64,000 nucleotides of DNA from B2-G16 sp964528085 (lineage in GTDB: Bacteria; Bipolaricaulota; Bipolaricaulia; UBA7950; UBA9294): contig CAZGRE010000001.1 of NCBI GenBank assembly GCA_964528085.1, forward strand, positions 1 through 64,000, in the 5' to 3' direction. Below the pieces are notes generated by a model. The model was not told the DNA's origin, searched no databases, and saw only the letters and a list, made by a program, of their open reading frames with translations. The position numbers were made by a program, and so were the translations under genes. Shown in pieces: positions 54,403 through 63,435 of this stretch (positions are counted from its first letter, which is position 1; each line of letters begins with the position of its first letter).

Positions 54403-55500
54403 GTGGCCAAACGAGACTACTATGAGATCCTCGGTGTTTCGCGGGATGCGAGCGAAAGCGAGATCAAACGAGCCTACCGGAAGAAGGCAAAGGAGCTCCA
54501 TCCCGACCGGAACCCTGAGAACCGGAAGAAGGCCGAGGAGGAGTTCAAGCGGGTGGCGGAGGCGTACGAGGTCCTCTCCGATCCGCATAAGCGCGCTCAG
54601 TACGACCGTTACGGCCACGCCGGCCCGGATCAGGGGTTCACCTTCGGGGATACCGACTTCAGGCGGGCGCGGGAGGCGTACCGCGAGTTCGGGTTCGGCG
54701 GGTTCGACGACCTGTTCGATCTCTTCTTCCGTCAGGGGTCACCCCGCACAGCGAGCCGGCAAAGGGCCCGCCACGGGGAGAACATCGAGTACAAGCTGAG
54801 AATCACGCTGGAGGACGCCGCCCATGGGACGCGGATGAAGGTGACCGTCCCCCGCCTCGTCCCGTGTCCGGCGTGCGGGGGGACGGGGATGAAGCCGGGG
54901 ACGTCGAAGCGGACCTGCCCGACCTGCGGTGGAAGGGGGCAGATCGAATACCGCCAGCAGTCCCTCCTCGGGAGCTTCTTCAACGTCCGCACCTGCCCGG
55001 AGTGCGGGGGGACGGGCGAGGTGATCGCCGAGCCGTGTCATCACTGCCACGGGACCGGCCGGGTGAAGGAGAAGAGCAGGATATCGATCAACGTCCCGGC
55101 CGGCGTCGACACCGGCTCCCGACTCAGGTTGAAGGGGCAGGGGAACGCCGGGATCGAAGGGGGGGCGCCCGGGGACCTGTTCATCGTCATCGAGATCATC
55201 CCCCACCCGAAGTTCCGGCGCGCGGATCGTGACATCTATTCCAAGGTGAGGATCTCATACCCGCAGGCCGCCCTCGGGGCGAGGATCCGGGTCGAGACCT
55301 TGTGGGGGGAGGAGGAGCTGACGATCCCGGCGGGGACGCAGCCGGGGACCGCCTTCCGCCTGCGCGGGAAGGGGGTCCCAAACATCCACCGCGGCCAAGG
55401 GAGGGGGGATCACATCGTCGAGGTCACGGTCGATGTCCCGACCAGGCTGACCCCTCGACAGCGGCGGGCACTGGAGGAATACGCACGCACGCTCGAATAG
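54403..55500 (+). CDS. dnaJ: Chaperone DnaJ (Hsp40)
   Basis: 365 residues. J domain with HPD ([19 protein letters not shown]), a Gly/Phe region, four CxxCxGxG zinc repeats ([32 protein letters not shown]), and two C-terminal substrate domains. It delivers clients to DnaK and stimulates its ATPase. GTG start with AAGGAG seven bases before it, 16 bp after dnaK. It ends 9 bp from convergent rdgB. Confidence 0.97.
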   Translation: MAKRDYYEILGVSRDASESEIKRAYRKKAKELHPDRNPENRKKAEEEFKRVAEAYEVLSDPHKRAQYDRYGHAGPDQGFTFGDTDFRRAREAYREFGFGGFDDLFDLFFRQGSPRTASRQRARHGENIEYKLRITLEDAAHGTRMKVTVPRLVPCPACGGTGMKPGTSKRTCPTCGGRGQIEYRQQSLLGSFFNVRTCPECGGTGEVIAEPCHHCHGTGRVKEKSRISINVPAGVDTGSRLRLKGQGNAGIEGGAPGDLFIVIEIIPHPKFRRADRDIYSKVRISYPQAALGARIRVETLWGEEELTIPAGTQPGTAFRLRGKGVPNIHRGQGRGDHIVEVTVDVPTRLTPRQRRALEEYARTLE

Positions 55501-55509
55501 GGCGGCAGG

Positions 55510-56127
55510 TCAGCCTTGCGAGACAAGATCGCGGATGATCAGCCTCATCCGCCTGATTGCCCGCATCCGGTGGCTGATCCGGTTCTTCTCCTCGAGGGAC
55601 AGCTCGGCTAACGTCCGTGAACCCCCTGCTGGGATGAACAGAGGATCATATCCGAATCCACCCTCCCCCCGCGGGGCATCGGCGATCTCACCCGGAAGGA
55701 CGCCGGTGGTGACGAAGACCTGCCGGTCAGGGAGGAGGAGGACGGCGACGGTGATGAACCGGGCCCGCCTGTCCATTACCCCCTCCAGCCTCTTCAACAG
55801 GAGGGAATTGTTCGCGGAGTAGTCGTGATCCCCCCCGGCGTAGCGCGCAGAGCGCACCCCCGGTTCCCCACCGAGGGAGAGGACCTCCAACCCGGCGTCC
55901 TCCGCCAGGACGGGGAGGCCCGTCTGCTCGAGGATCGCCTCCGCCTTTAGGAGCGCGTTGTCGAGGAACGTCTCTTCGGTTTCCTCGACCTCGGAAAACG
56001 GGATCTCCTCAAACGTGAGGAGCTCTATCCCCGGGATTCCAGAGAGGAGACGTCTGAGCTCCCTGATCTTTCCCCTGTTCCGGGTGGCGAGAAGGAGCCG
56101 CTCAAGCGGAATCGTCTTCATCCCCAT
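55510..56127 (-). CDS. rdgB: XTP/dITP diphosphatase (RdgB/HAM1)
   Basis: 205 residues. LLATRNRGKIRELRRLL, VLAEDAGLEVLSLGGEPGVRSARYAG and GEGGFGYDPLFIPAGGSRTLAELSLEEKNRISHR are the family motifs. It hydrolyses non-canonical purine NTPs. ATG at 56127 is preceded by a GGGGG run; an internal ATG two codons on is possible. Lies 58 bp after secG on the same strand. Confidence 0.94.
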   Translation of the reverse strand: MGMKTIPLERLLLATRNRGKIRELRRLLSGIPGIELLTFEEIPFSEVEETEETFLDNALLKAEAILEQTGLPVLAEDAGLEVLSLGGEPGVRSARYAGGDHDYSANNSLLLKRLEGVMDRRARFITVAVLLLPDRQVFVTTGVLPGEIADAPRGEGGFGYDPLFIPAGGSRTLAELSLEEKNRISHRMRAIRRMRLIIRDLVSQG

Positions 56128-56185
56128 TAACAACCCCCATCGGAGGGATTCTCCGAAAGATGCGTCTCTTGAGGGAACCCTCGCC

Positions 56186-56413
56186 CTAGGGAAGGACGGA
56201 GAGGACGAAGCCGAGGACCATGAAGACAGTGGCAAGGGCGACGGTCAGCGTCCGCTTCGGATCCTTCGTCTCATCACGGCCGAAGACGGTGCTCGACATC
56301 CCCGAGCCGAACGCCCCGCCCAGACCGGAGTGCTCGCTCATCTGAAGGAGGATGATCCCCATCAAGGCGAAGCAATCGAGGAACAGGATAATCTCTAAAG
56401 CATGACGCAACAT
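56186..56413 (-). CDS. secG: Preprotein translocase subunit SecG
   Basis: 75 residues with two hydrophobic helices flanking the SecG motif LLQMSEHSGLGGAFGSGMSSTVFGR. It supports SecA cycling at SecYEG. First gene of secG-rdgB, divergent from pyrG. GGAAAGGG lies about ten bases before the ATG. Confidence 0.92.
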   Translation of the reverse strand: MLRHALEIILFLDCFALMGIILLQMSEHSGLGGAFGSGMSSTVFGRDETKDPKRTLTVALATVFMVLGFVLSVLP

Positions 56414-56560
56414 AATCTATCGACCCTTTCCAATACCGAGATGCTCAACGTAAGAGGAATTCTAACGACGAACGGTGTGATCATCAACGTCGTTTTACCC
56501 TTGCCCTCATTTCATCCGTCACGTATTCTGTTTAAAACCGGATAGTAAGCGGGGTACACC

Positions 56561-58162
56561 TTGCGCAAGTTCATCTTCGTCACCGGAGGGGTCCTCTCCG
56601 GGCTCGGAAAAGGGGTGGTGACCGCATCGATCGGCCTTTTACTTAAGTTGCAAGGGTACAAGGTCAGCCTGCAGAAGATCGACCCCTACGTCAATGTCGA
56701 CGCAGGGACGATGAACCCGTATGAGCACGGGGAGGTCTTCGTCACCGAGGACGGTAAGGAAACGGACCTCGACATCGGCCGGTACGAGCGGTTCCTCGGC
56801 GAGTCCCTCTCCGCCTCAAACTACCTGACGACCGGCCAGGTGTATTGGAACGTGATCCAGAAGGAGCGCTCCGGCGCGTTCCTCGGGAAGACGGTCCAGG
56901 TCATCCCGCACATCACGGATGAGATAAAGCGGCTGATCCGCCTCCCCCTCGAGGAGAGCGGGGCCCAAATCGGGGTGATCGAGGTCGGGGGGACGGTCGG
57001 GGACATCGAGAGCCTCCCGTTCCTCGAGGCCCTCCGCCAGATGAAGGACGAACTACCGCGGGAGGACACCTTCTTCGTCCATGTCACCCTCCTCCCGCAT
57101 CTTTCGGCCTCGGACGAGATCAAGACGAAGCCGACACAGCACAGCGTGAAGGAACTCCGCGCCATCGGGATTCAGCCGGACGCGATCGTCGCCCGCACCG
57201 ACGTCCCGCTCCCTCCCTCGGTGAAGCGGAAGATCTCCCTGTTCTGCGACGTTCCGGAGGAGAACGTGATCGAGGATCCGGACATTAAGTTGATATACCG
57301 CGTTCCGCTCGTCCTCTACGAGGAGGGGCTCCTCGATTCTGTCACGCGCGGCCTCGGCCTCGAAGGCCACCCCCCCCAGCTCGACGGATGGAAGGAGGGG
57401 GTGAGGGCGGCTGAGGAGGGAACGGATCGGATCAGGGTCGGCGTCGTCGGTAAATACATCAGAATCAGGGATTCGTACATCAGCATCCGCGAGGCGTTCA
57501 CCCATGCCGGGGCGGCCGAGAAGATCGGGATCGATCTCGAATGGATCCCCTCGGAGGCGATCGCGACCGACGGGCCGGAGGCCCACTTAAACGGGATCGA
57601 CGGCCTCCTCATCCCGGGCGGATTCGGGGACAGGGGGATAGAGGGGAAGGTGGAGGCGGTCAGGTTCGTGCGGGAGAACCGGATCCCGTTCTTCGGTATC
57701 TGCCTCGGGCTTCAGTGCGCAGCGATCGAGTTCGCCCGGAACGTCCTCGGAAGGGAGAATGCGAACAGCTCGGAGTTCGATCCGCAAACCCCCGACCCGG
57801 TGATCACCCTCCTCCCCGAACAGGAGGGGATCACGAGGAAGGGGGGGACGATGCGCCTCGGGGCCTATCCGGCCGTCCTCCGCGCGGGGAGCATCATCCG
57901 CTCATGCTACGGGAAAGAGCAGATAAAGGAGCGCCATCGACATCGCTACGAATTCAACCCCGATTACGAGGGGCCCTTCGAAGCGGCGGGGATGAGGGTG
58001 AGTGGGAGATCCCCGGATGGGAGGCTCGTCGAATCGATCGAGCTCGACGGTCATCCGTGGTTCGTCGGGGTCCAGTTTCATCCCGAGTTCACATCCCGCT
58101 TCATCTCCCCCCACCCCCTATTCCGGGGGTTCATCCGCTCATGTCAAAAGCGAAGATCCTAA
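56561..58162 (+). CDS. pyrG: CTP synthase
   Basis: 533 residues. Amidoligase part: FVTGGVLSGLGKGVVTASIG and DPYVNVDAGTMNPYEHGEVFV. Glutaminase part: GLLIPGGFGDRGIEGK, nucleophile in FFGICLGLQCAAIEF, and HPEF. It converts UTP to CTP using Gln. TTG start with GGGGT six bases upstream gives the exact canonical N terminus (xRKFIFVTGGV). The 3' end overlaps the LptC/A-like gene by 22 bp. Confidence 0.97.
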   Translation: MRKFIFVTGGVLSGLGKGVVTASIGLLLKLQGYKVSLQKIDPYVNVDAGTMNPYEHGEVFVTEDGKETDLDIGRYERFLGESLSASNYLTTGQVYWNVIQKERSGAFLGKTVQVIPHITDEIKRLIRLPLEESGAQIGVIEVGGTVGDIESLPFLEALRQMKDELPREDTFFVHVTLLPHLSASDEIKTKPTQHSVKELRAIGIQPDAIVARTDVPLPPSVKRKISLFCDVPEENVIEDPDIKLIYRVPLVLYEEGLLDSVTRGLGLEGHPPQLDGWKEGVRAAEEGTDRIRVGVVGKYIRIRDSYISIREAFTHAGAAEKIGIDLEWIPSEAIATDGPEAHLNGIDGLLIPGGFGDRGIEGKVEAVRFVRENRIPFFGICLGLQCAAIEFARNVLGRENANSSEFDPQTPDPVITLLPEQEGITRKGGTMRLGAYPAVLRAGSIIRSCYGKEQIKERHRHRYEFNPDYEGPFEAAGMRVSGRSPDGRLVESIELDGHPWFVGVQFHPEFTSRFISPHPLFRGFIRSCQKRRS

Positions 58163-58920
58163 TCCCCGTCCTCGTCATAGCCTGCGCCCTCGCACTCCTA
58201 TTCATCCCGCAAGACAAGGAGGGGGGGAGGAAGGAACCGGCCACCGCCGCGAGGATCGTCCTTTACGGATACACCACCGATGGGAGGATCTCCTGGGAGA
58301 TCGCCGCTGAAGAGGGGAGGATCGAACGGGATGAGGAGGACCTATCCGATGTGACGATCCGCTTCCCCCAGGAAGACGGGGAGGACCTTTTGATCAGCGC
58401 CGCCTCCTTAATCCAGCGGGGGAGGATCCGTACGCTCAGCGGTGAGGTCAGAATAAAACGGGGGGATACCTTTGAGATGAGCACCGACTCCCTCGACTGG
58501 AACGATGAAACCTCCACGTTAAGCGCAGACCGGATAAACCTCGTATACGGAAAGATCGAGGTCGTCGGAGGGGGGTTCCTCTATGACTTGAAATCACAAC
58601 TCGTCTCCCTTTCAAACGGCCTGGAAGGGAAGATCGCACGCGAAGAGCCGATCTTTATCTCGGCCGAGTGCGCCGAGGAGGAAAACGGGAGGATCGTCAT
58701 CGCGGGGAACGTCGCCCTCGAATCGGGAAAGAAGAGTTATCGCTGCGACAGGCTCGAATCGGATAGGGAGGGGAAGATCATAACGCTCAGCGGATCGGTG
58801 GCCGCGTACCTTCCAGAGGGGGAGCTGACCGGAGAGAGGTTGGTGATCGGGCCGGATGGGATATCGGTGAGCGGATCGGTGAGGCTCGATCTCAAGCTTA
58901 AGGGGGAGAATGGCGCTTGA
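58141..58920 (+). CDS. LptC/LptA-like lipopolysaccharide export protein
   Basis: 259 residues. An N-terminal membrane anchor (about residues 5-20) precedes beta-jellyroll repeats. Residues about 30-130 look like LptC (YGYTTDGRISWEIAAEEGRI, ADRINLVYGKIEVVGGGFLYDL) and the later part resembles an OstA/LptA repeat (GRIVIAGNVALESGKKSYRCDRLESD ... LTGERLVIGPDGISVSGSV). Direct overlap with lptB (11 bp) supports a role in bridging LPS from the inner membrane. It may combine LptC and LptA functions; LptD/F/G are not visible. Confidence 0.75.
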   Translation: MSKAKILIPVLVIACALALLFIPQDKEGGRKEPATAARIVLYGYTTDGRISWEIAAEEGRIERDEEDLSDVTIRFPQEDGEDLLISAASLIQRGRIRTLSGEVRIKRGDTFEMSTDSLDWNDETSTLSADRINLVYGKIEVVGGGFLYDLKSQLVSLSNGLEGKIAREEPIFISAECAEEENGRIVIAGNVALESGKKSYRCDRLESDREGKIITLSGSVAAYLPEGELTGERLVIGPDGISVSGSVRLDLKLKGENGA

Positions 58921-59626
58921 AGGGAAGGGGCTCGTGAAGCGGTACGATCGGAGGCCGGTCGTCGATCGGCTTTCGTTCTCGGCCGAGCCGGGGAGGATCA
59001 CCGGTCTCCTCGGACCGAACGGAGCCGGGAAGACGACGACCTTCTACCTGGTGATCGGGTTCATCGCCGCAGATGAAGGGAGCGTCTGGTTCGATGGGAG
59101 GGATATCTCGCGGCTCCCGTTCTACCGGCGGGCGAGGCTCGGGATCGGCTATCTCCCGCAAGAGCCCTCCGTGTTCACGCGCGCCACCGTCAACGAGAAC
59201 CTTGACATGGCCCTCGAATGGGGAGGGACCGAAGCGGACCGCCGCTCCCGTCGGGAGGAGCTCCTCGCCGAGCTCGGGTTGGCCGACCTCCGCCACCGAT
59301 CGGCCGGGACCCTCTCCTCCGGGGAGAGACGGCGGCTAGAGATCGCCCGCGCCCTCGCCGCCTCACCGCGCTACATCCTCCTCGACGAGCCGTTCTCCGG
59401 AATCGATCCGATCTCCATCGCCGATCTGAAACGGGAGATCATCTCGCTCAAGGAGCGGAAGATCGGGGTGATCATCACCGACCACAACGTACGCGATACG
59501 CTGTCGATCACCGATTTCTCCTACCTGATCGACAAAGGGAGGCTGATCGCCTCTGGAACATCGGATGAGATCCTCACCGATCCGCTCGCCCGCCGGGTCT
59601 ACCTCGGTGAGGAGTTCACCCCTTAG
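58910..59626 (+). CDS. lptB: LPS export ABC transporter ATPase LptB
   Basis: 238 residues. Walker A GPNGAGKTTTFY, Q-loop region GIGYLPQEPSVFTRATVNENL, signature LSSGERRRLEIARALA and Walker B YILLDEPFSGIDP, which is the LptB pattern (Ser in place of the second Gly of LSGGE). Powers LPS extraction with LptFG/C. The 3' end overlaps convergent lgt by 11 bp. Confidence 0.92.
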   Translation: MALEGKGLVKRYDRRPVVDRLSFSAEPGRITGLLGPNGAGKTTTFYLVIGFIAADEGSVWFDGRDISRLPFYRRARLGIGYLPQEPSVFTRATVNENLDMALEWGGTEADRRSRREELLAELGLADLRHRSAGTLSSGERRRLEIARALAASPRYILLDEPFSGIDPISIADLKREIISLKERKIGVIITDHNVRDTLSITDFSYLIDKGRLIASGTSDEILTDPLARRVYLGEEFTP

Positions 59627-60392
59627 CCTCCCTCCAGTAGAGCCGCCGCCGCCAGATGAAGATCGAAAACGCGATGATGAAAACCCCGCTTATGACGTGA
59701 GCAGCGCGAACCGGACCGAGCCAGAGGCTGTCCCCGCGGGTGAGGCTGACGATCGAGCGGGCGACGGCGTAGAGGATGAAGTACATGGCGGTGGAGAAGC
59801 CGTCCTTGTACCCACGCTTCCTGATCGACCACAGATACCCAAAAATCATGAGATTTAGTAGCATTTCGTATATCATCGACGGATGGGTCGCCGCCCCGGG
59901 ATAGGCCATCCCCGCCGGTGAATCAGGGGGGAAGTGGATCCCCCACGGGAGGGTCGTCGGCGTCCCGTAGGCGTCACCGTTCATCAGGTTCCCGATCCTC
60001 CCGATCGCTTGACCGAGGATCAGGCTCGGGGCAAGGGAATCGGTCAGGGCCCAGAACCGGACCTTCTTCAACCGCGAAAAGAGGTAGACGGTGAGGGCCC
60101 CGGCGAGGACCCCACCGTGAATGGCGAGCCCCCCCTCCCAAACCTTCAAGATATCGAGGGGATGCGCCCCATAGTAGTCGAAGCGGAACGCGACGTAATA
60201 GAGGCGAGCCCCGACGATGGCGATCGGAATCGTCCACAGGACGAGATCGAGGAGGTCGTCGCGCGAGAGCGCGATCCCCTTCCGGCGGACCTCTGCGGCC
60301 AAGAGAAAGAACCCGATCACGAATGCGATCACATACATCAGCCCGTAGTAGCGGATCGTGAGCGGACCGATCTGAACCAATACAGGGTGCAT
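59616..60392 (-). CDS. lgt: Prolipoprotein diacylglyceryl transferase
   Basis: 258 residues, seven membrane helices. GGLAIHGGVLAGALTVYLF and QAIGRIGNLMNGDAYGTPT contain the conserved H-G-G and R-x-G-N-x-x-N-G motifs. It adds diacylglycerol to the lipobox Cys, consistent with the lipoproteins in this window. ATG with GGGAGG nearby; divergent from lnt with 33 bp between. Confidence 0.95.
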   Translation of the reverse strand: MHPVLVQIGPLTIRYYGLMYVIAFVIGFFLLAAEVRRKGIALSRDDLLDLVLWTIPIAIVGARLYYVAFRFDYYGAHPLDILKVWEGGLAIHGGVLAGALTVYLFSRLKKVRFWALTDSLAPSLILGQAIGRIGNLMNGDAYGTPTTLPWGIHFPPDSPAGMAYPGAATHPSMIYEMLLNLMIFGYLWSIRKRGYKDGFSTAMYFILYAVARSIVSLTRGDSLWLGPVRAAHVISGVFIIAFSIFIWRRRLYWREAKG

Positions 60393-60425
60393 CGATACCT
60401 CCCTTATCCGATATGATCGGAGTAT

Positions 60426-61880
60426 ATGAACAAGGTCCTTCCGCGCAAACCGATCCTCGCCGTCTCCTCCGGGATCCTAACAGCGCTCGCCATGCCCGGA
60501 TTCGGGGGATGGCCGTTGATCTTCGTCGCCCTCGTCCCGCTCCTGTACGCGCTCGATGGGAAGGGGAGATTCCTGAGCACCTCCCTCTTCGCAGGGGCGT
60601 TCCTCGCGATCGATCTGCGCTGGCTCCTCACCCTACAGCGATTCAGCCCGCTCGTCATCCCCGGATTCATCCTGTTGATCGGATACCTCTCCGTCCTCTT
60701 CGCCGTGGGTAGCTTCATCCTTAAGGGCCGATTCAAAGGGGGTCATTTCATAATAGCGATGGGAGTCTGGTTCTCCTTCTTCGAATACCTACGCACCATC
60801 GGTCCGCTGGGGATCGGCTTTCCCTCCATCTACCACTCCCTCTACCGCGTCCCGGCCCTGATCCAAGCCGCATCCTACCTCGGGCCGTGGCCGATAAGCG
60901 GCCTCCTCGCCGCCGTCAACGCCTCCTTCTACCTCGCGCTCAAGAAACGGAGGGTCGGATATGCCCTGACCGGGGCCGCATTGATCGGAGCGATGGCGGC
61001 GTTCTCCCTCATCCCGATCGACGAAGGAGGGGCCCCGATGATGGTGGCCGTCGTCTCATCGAACGTCGAACAGGAAGAGAAGCTCGATTCCGCCAACCTC
61101 GCGCGGCTGAGCGATCGTTACCTGAAGCTCGGGGAGAGGGCCGTCGCAGTCGGGGCCGATCTGATCGTCTTTCCCGAATCGATCCTCCCGGCGTACATCC
61201 TGCGCGAGAAGGGCCTCTCCTCGCAGTTTGAACGGCTTGCGGAGGATTCCGGGGGAGAGGTCCTCCTCGGAACCGGCGATTACCGGAACGGACGGATCTA
61301 CAACAGCGTCGCCCTGTTCTCCCCAACCCCGGGGTCGGTGGAGACCTACGACATGGTCCGTCCCGTCCCGTTCGGGGAGTACATCCCCGCTCGGCGGATC
61401 TGGGAGAAAATCGGCCTGAAACCCCTCGTCGACTCCTTCCTCCCCCAAGACCTCTCCCGGGGGGAGGGGTACACCCCGCTTGAGGGGATCGGGACCCCGA
61501 TCTGCTTCGAATCGACGTTTCCCGGACCGTCCCGCCGGTTCGTGTTGAGCGGGGCGACCCTAATCGTCACCGTGACGAACGACGCCTGGTTTACGGTAAG
61601 CTCCGAGCTCGCAGCCCACTTCGCCGCCGCCGTCTTCCGCGCGGTGGAGAACCGCCGCTTCACGATCCAGGCGGCTAACGGAGGGATATCGGGGATCATC
61701 GACCCCAGGGGGAGGATCATCGGATCGACACGCTCGGAGGGGGTGTTGATCGGGGAGGTCGTCCGCCGGGATGACGTCTCTCCCTATTCGAGGTGGGGGG
61801 ATCTCCCGTTTCTGATCATCGTCGGAGTCGGGATCGTCTCGATCACCGCTTCGAAGATCAAAAAGAGGGACGGGGGATGA
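60426..61880 (+). CDS. lnt: Apolipoprotein N-acyltransferase-like protein
   Basis: 484 residues. Six to seven helices precede a CN-hydrolase domain. The catalytic Glu is present in LIVFPESILP (about residue 251) and the Cys in TPICFESTFP (about residue 360). At the Lys position the sequence reads TYDMVRPVPFGEY, so a Met (about residue 310) replaces the expected lysine of the triad; an Arg follows two residues later. Normally Lnt N-acylates lipoproteins and marks diderms. A TATGAT box at 60412-60417 would start mRNA at the ATG itself, but lacks a good -35. Activity needs testing. Confidence 0.85.
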   Translation: MNKVLPRKPILAVSSGILTALAMPGFGGWPLIFVALVPLLYALDGKGRFLSTSLFAGAFLAIDLRWLLTLQRFSPLVIPGFILLIGYLSVLFAVGSFILKGRFKGGHFIIAMGVWFSFFEYLRTIGPLGIGFPSIYHSLYRVPALIQAASYLGPWPISGLLAAVNASFYLALKKRRVGYALTGAALIGAMAAFSLIPIDEGGAPMMVAVVSSNVEQEEKLDSANLARLSDRYLKLGERAVAVGADLIVFPESILPAYILREKGLSSQFERLAEDSGGEVLLGTGDYRNGRIYNSVALFSPTPGSVETYDMVRPVPFGEYIPARRIWEKIGLKPLVDSFLPQDLSRGEGYTPLEGIGTPICFESTFPGPSRRFVLSGATLIVTVTNDAWFTVSSELAAHFAAAVFRAVENRRFTIQAANGGISGIIDPRGRIIGSTRSEGVLIGEVVRRDDVSPYSRWGDLPFLIIVGVGIVSITASKIKKRDGG

Positions 61881-61891
61881 ACCCCCGTCCC
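61867..61891. terminator. Hairpin terminator shared by lnt and the PKD/TolB lipoprotein
   Basis: GGGACGGGGG (61867-61876) pairs with CCCCCGTCCC (61882-61891) around a five-base loop that contains the lnt stop codon. It serves the convergent genes on both sides; no long U-tract. Confidence 0.7.
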
Positions 61892-61907
61892 CGAGATGAG
61901 ATCGCTC

Positions 61908-63233
61908 TTAACGTTCCGCTGCCGGTGAGACGTTGCTCCCGCTCCCGGTCTCGGTCAGCTGGGTGACCGTGCCCGTGGCGAACTCCACCTTGTAGATCTG
62001 GATATCCCCCGCACCGTCGTCGCGGACGAAGACGATCCCGCTGTCGTCCTCGAGCCAGTAGGGACAGTACTCATCCTCGTCCGTCGTAATGTTCGGGTTC
62101 GGCGCGCCGAATTCGTCGTCGATGTAGTCCTCCAGCGTCTTGGCAGTCGCTGCATCGACATCATAGATGTAGATGTCAATGATCCCGCCCGCGGTCCGCT
62201 CGGCGGAGAACGCGATATGCTCCCCGTCAGGAGACCAGACCGGCCGCGAGATACCCGCGCCGGGAGGAAGATCGAGCGCGGTCCCGAGCCCGGCCAGGGC
62301 CGGTGATGCGTCCCCATCGCGCCCCGGCCCGTCGTAGAGCTCGACCGCTGCACTGAGACCATCGTCCCAGAGCCAGATCGAGCTTCCACCGGTGGCGGTC
62401 TTATCCGAGACGAACAGGATGTCATCGTTCACCGGCGAGTAGGCAGGGGCGATCGCCCATGACGGGGACTGCGAGGTCAGCTTCGTCTGGGGCGTCCCGT
62501 CCGCGGCCATCGTGTAGATCTCCCATGTCGTGGAGGAGGGGGTCTGGGCGGCGTTCGACGCGTAGGCGATCATGCTCGCATCCGCCGACCAGCTCGGCTG
62601 AATCTGGTTGGAAGCGGCCTGAGTCGTCAGCTGGGTCGGGCTCAGCCCCTCCACCGTCATCGTCCAGATGTTCCAGCTCGTCCCATCCTCGGCCGAAAAG
62701 GCGATCTTATCGCGCGTTATCCGGACGAGATCAGGGAAGAGCTCGTCATCAGCCGTGTTGTAGACCGCCGCCTCCTCGGTCCCGTCCGCCTTCATCCGAT
62801 AGATGTCGTAATCGGCAAGCCGGTTCGCAGCGAACGCGATCATGACCGGACCGATCGTCACCGTCTTGTTCGTCATCCCGATCCGGCCGTCGTTGTCGGT
62901 GACGGTCAGGACGACCTGATACGTCCCCTCCTCGGTGTACTCGTGGGTGATCAATACGGAGACGTCATCCCCAGTTTCATGATCCGAGCCATCACCGAAG
63001 TCAAGGTCGAAGCTCGCTATCTCCCCGTCCGGATCGGCAGAATCGCTTATATCGAACGTGACCGTCACCGGCGCCTCGGTATCGCCCCCATTATCGATCC
63101 ACAGAATGGCGATAGGCGCCTGTCCGAAAAAGCCTCGACACGCAGCGAGCCCAACCGACAAGATCGCTAACAGGCCGATCACTGCTACGAGCCTTCCCCT
63201 CCCCGTTCGGGGAGCCCTCGTCAAGGCAGACAT
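61908..63233 (-). CDS. PKD-domain and TolB-like beta-propeller lipoprotein
   Basis: 441 residues. Lipoprotein signal ending LSVGLAAC (Cys about 32), a PKD domain (VTFDISDSADPDGEIASFDLDFGDGS ... THEYTEEGTYQVVLTVTDNDG), then WD40-like/TolB repeats (IAFAANRLADYDIYRMKADG, QIQPSWSADASMIAYASN, RPVWSPDGEHIAFSAER, CPYWLEDDSGIVFVRDD). Surface or periplasmic protein of unknown ligand; it is not TolB itself because no Pal/Tol genes are nearby and a PKD domain is fused. AAGGAGG lies eight bases before the ATG. Confidence 0.8.
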   Translation of the reverse strand: MSALTRAPRTGRGRLVAVIGLLAILSVGLAACRGFFGQAPIAILWIDNGGDTEAPVTVTFDISDSADPDGEIASFDLDFGDGSDHETGDDVSVLITHEYTEEGTYQVVLTVTDNDGRIGMTNKTVTIGPVMIAFAANRLADYDIYRMKADGTEEAAVYNTADDELFPDLVRITRDKIAFSAEDGTSWNIWTMTVEGLSPTQLTTQAASNQIQPSWSADASMIAYASNAAQTPSSTTWEIYTMAADGTPQTKLTSQSPSWAIAPAYSPVNDDILFVSDKTATGGSSIWLWDDGLSAAVELYDGPGRDGDASPALAGLGTALDLPPGAGISRPVWSPDGEHIAFSAERTAGGIIDIYIYDVDAATAKTLEDYIDDEFGAPNPNITTDEDEYCPYWLEDDSGIVFVRDDGAGDIQIYKVEFATGTVTQLTETGSGSNVSPAAER

Positions 63234-63435
63234 CCCGTTGACCTCCTTAAAAACCGTTTCTTCCCAGGATTCACAATAACCATCCGGATCAGTCTAGCCC
63301 GATCTCCCCCTCTTCCGGCGGGACGTCCGACAACCGAGGGGAGCGGGTTCGTCCGCAACGGAGGTGATCGATGTCGAAGCCGAAACCACCCGTGCGAAAG
63401 CGTGTATATTAGTCACCGAGGAGGCAAACGGTAGC

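Noticed and set aside
60412..60425. Full sigma-70 promoter for lnt
   Set aside because: TATGAT is a good -10 box at the ATG, but no -35 hexamer occurs at 16-18 bp spacing, so it is not listed as a feature.
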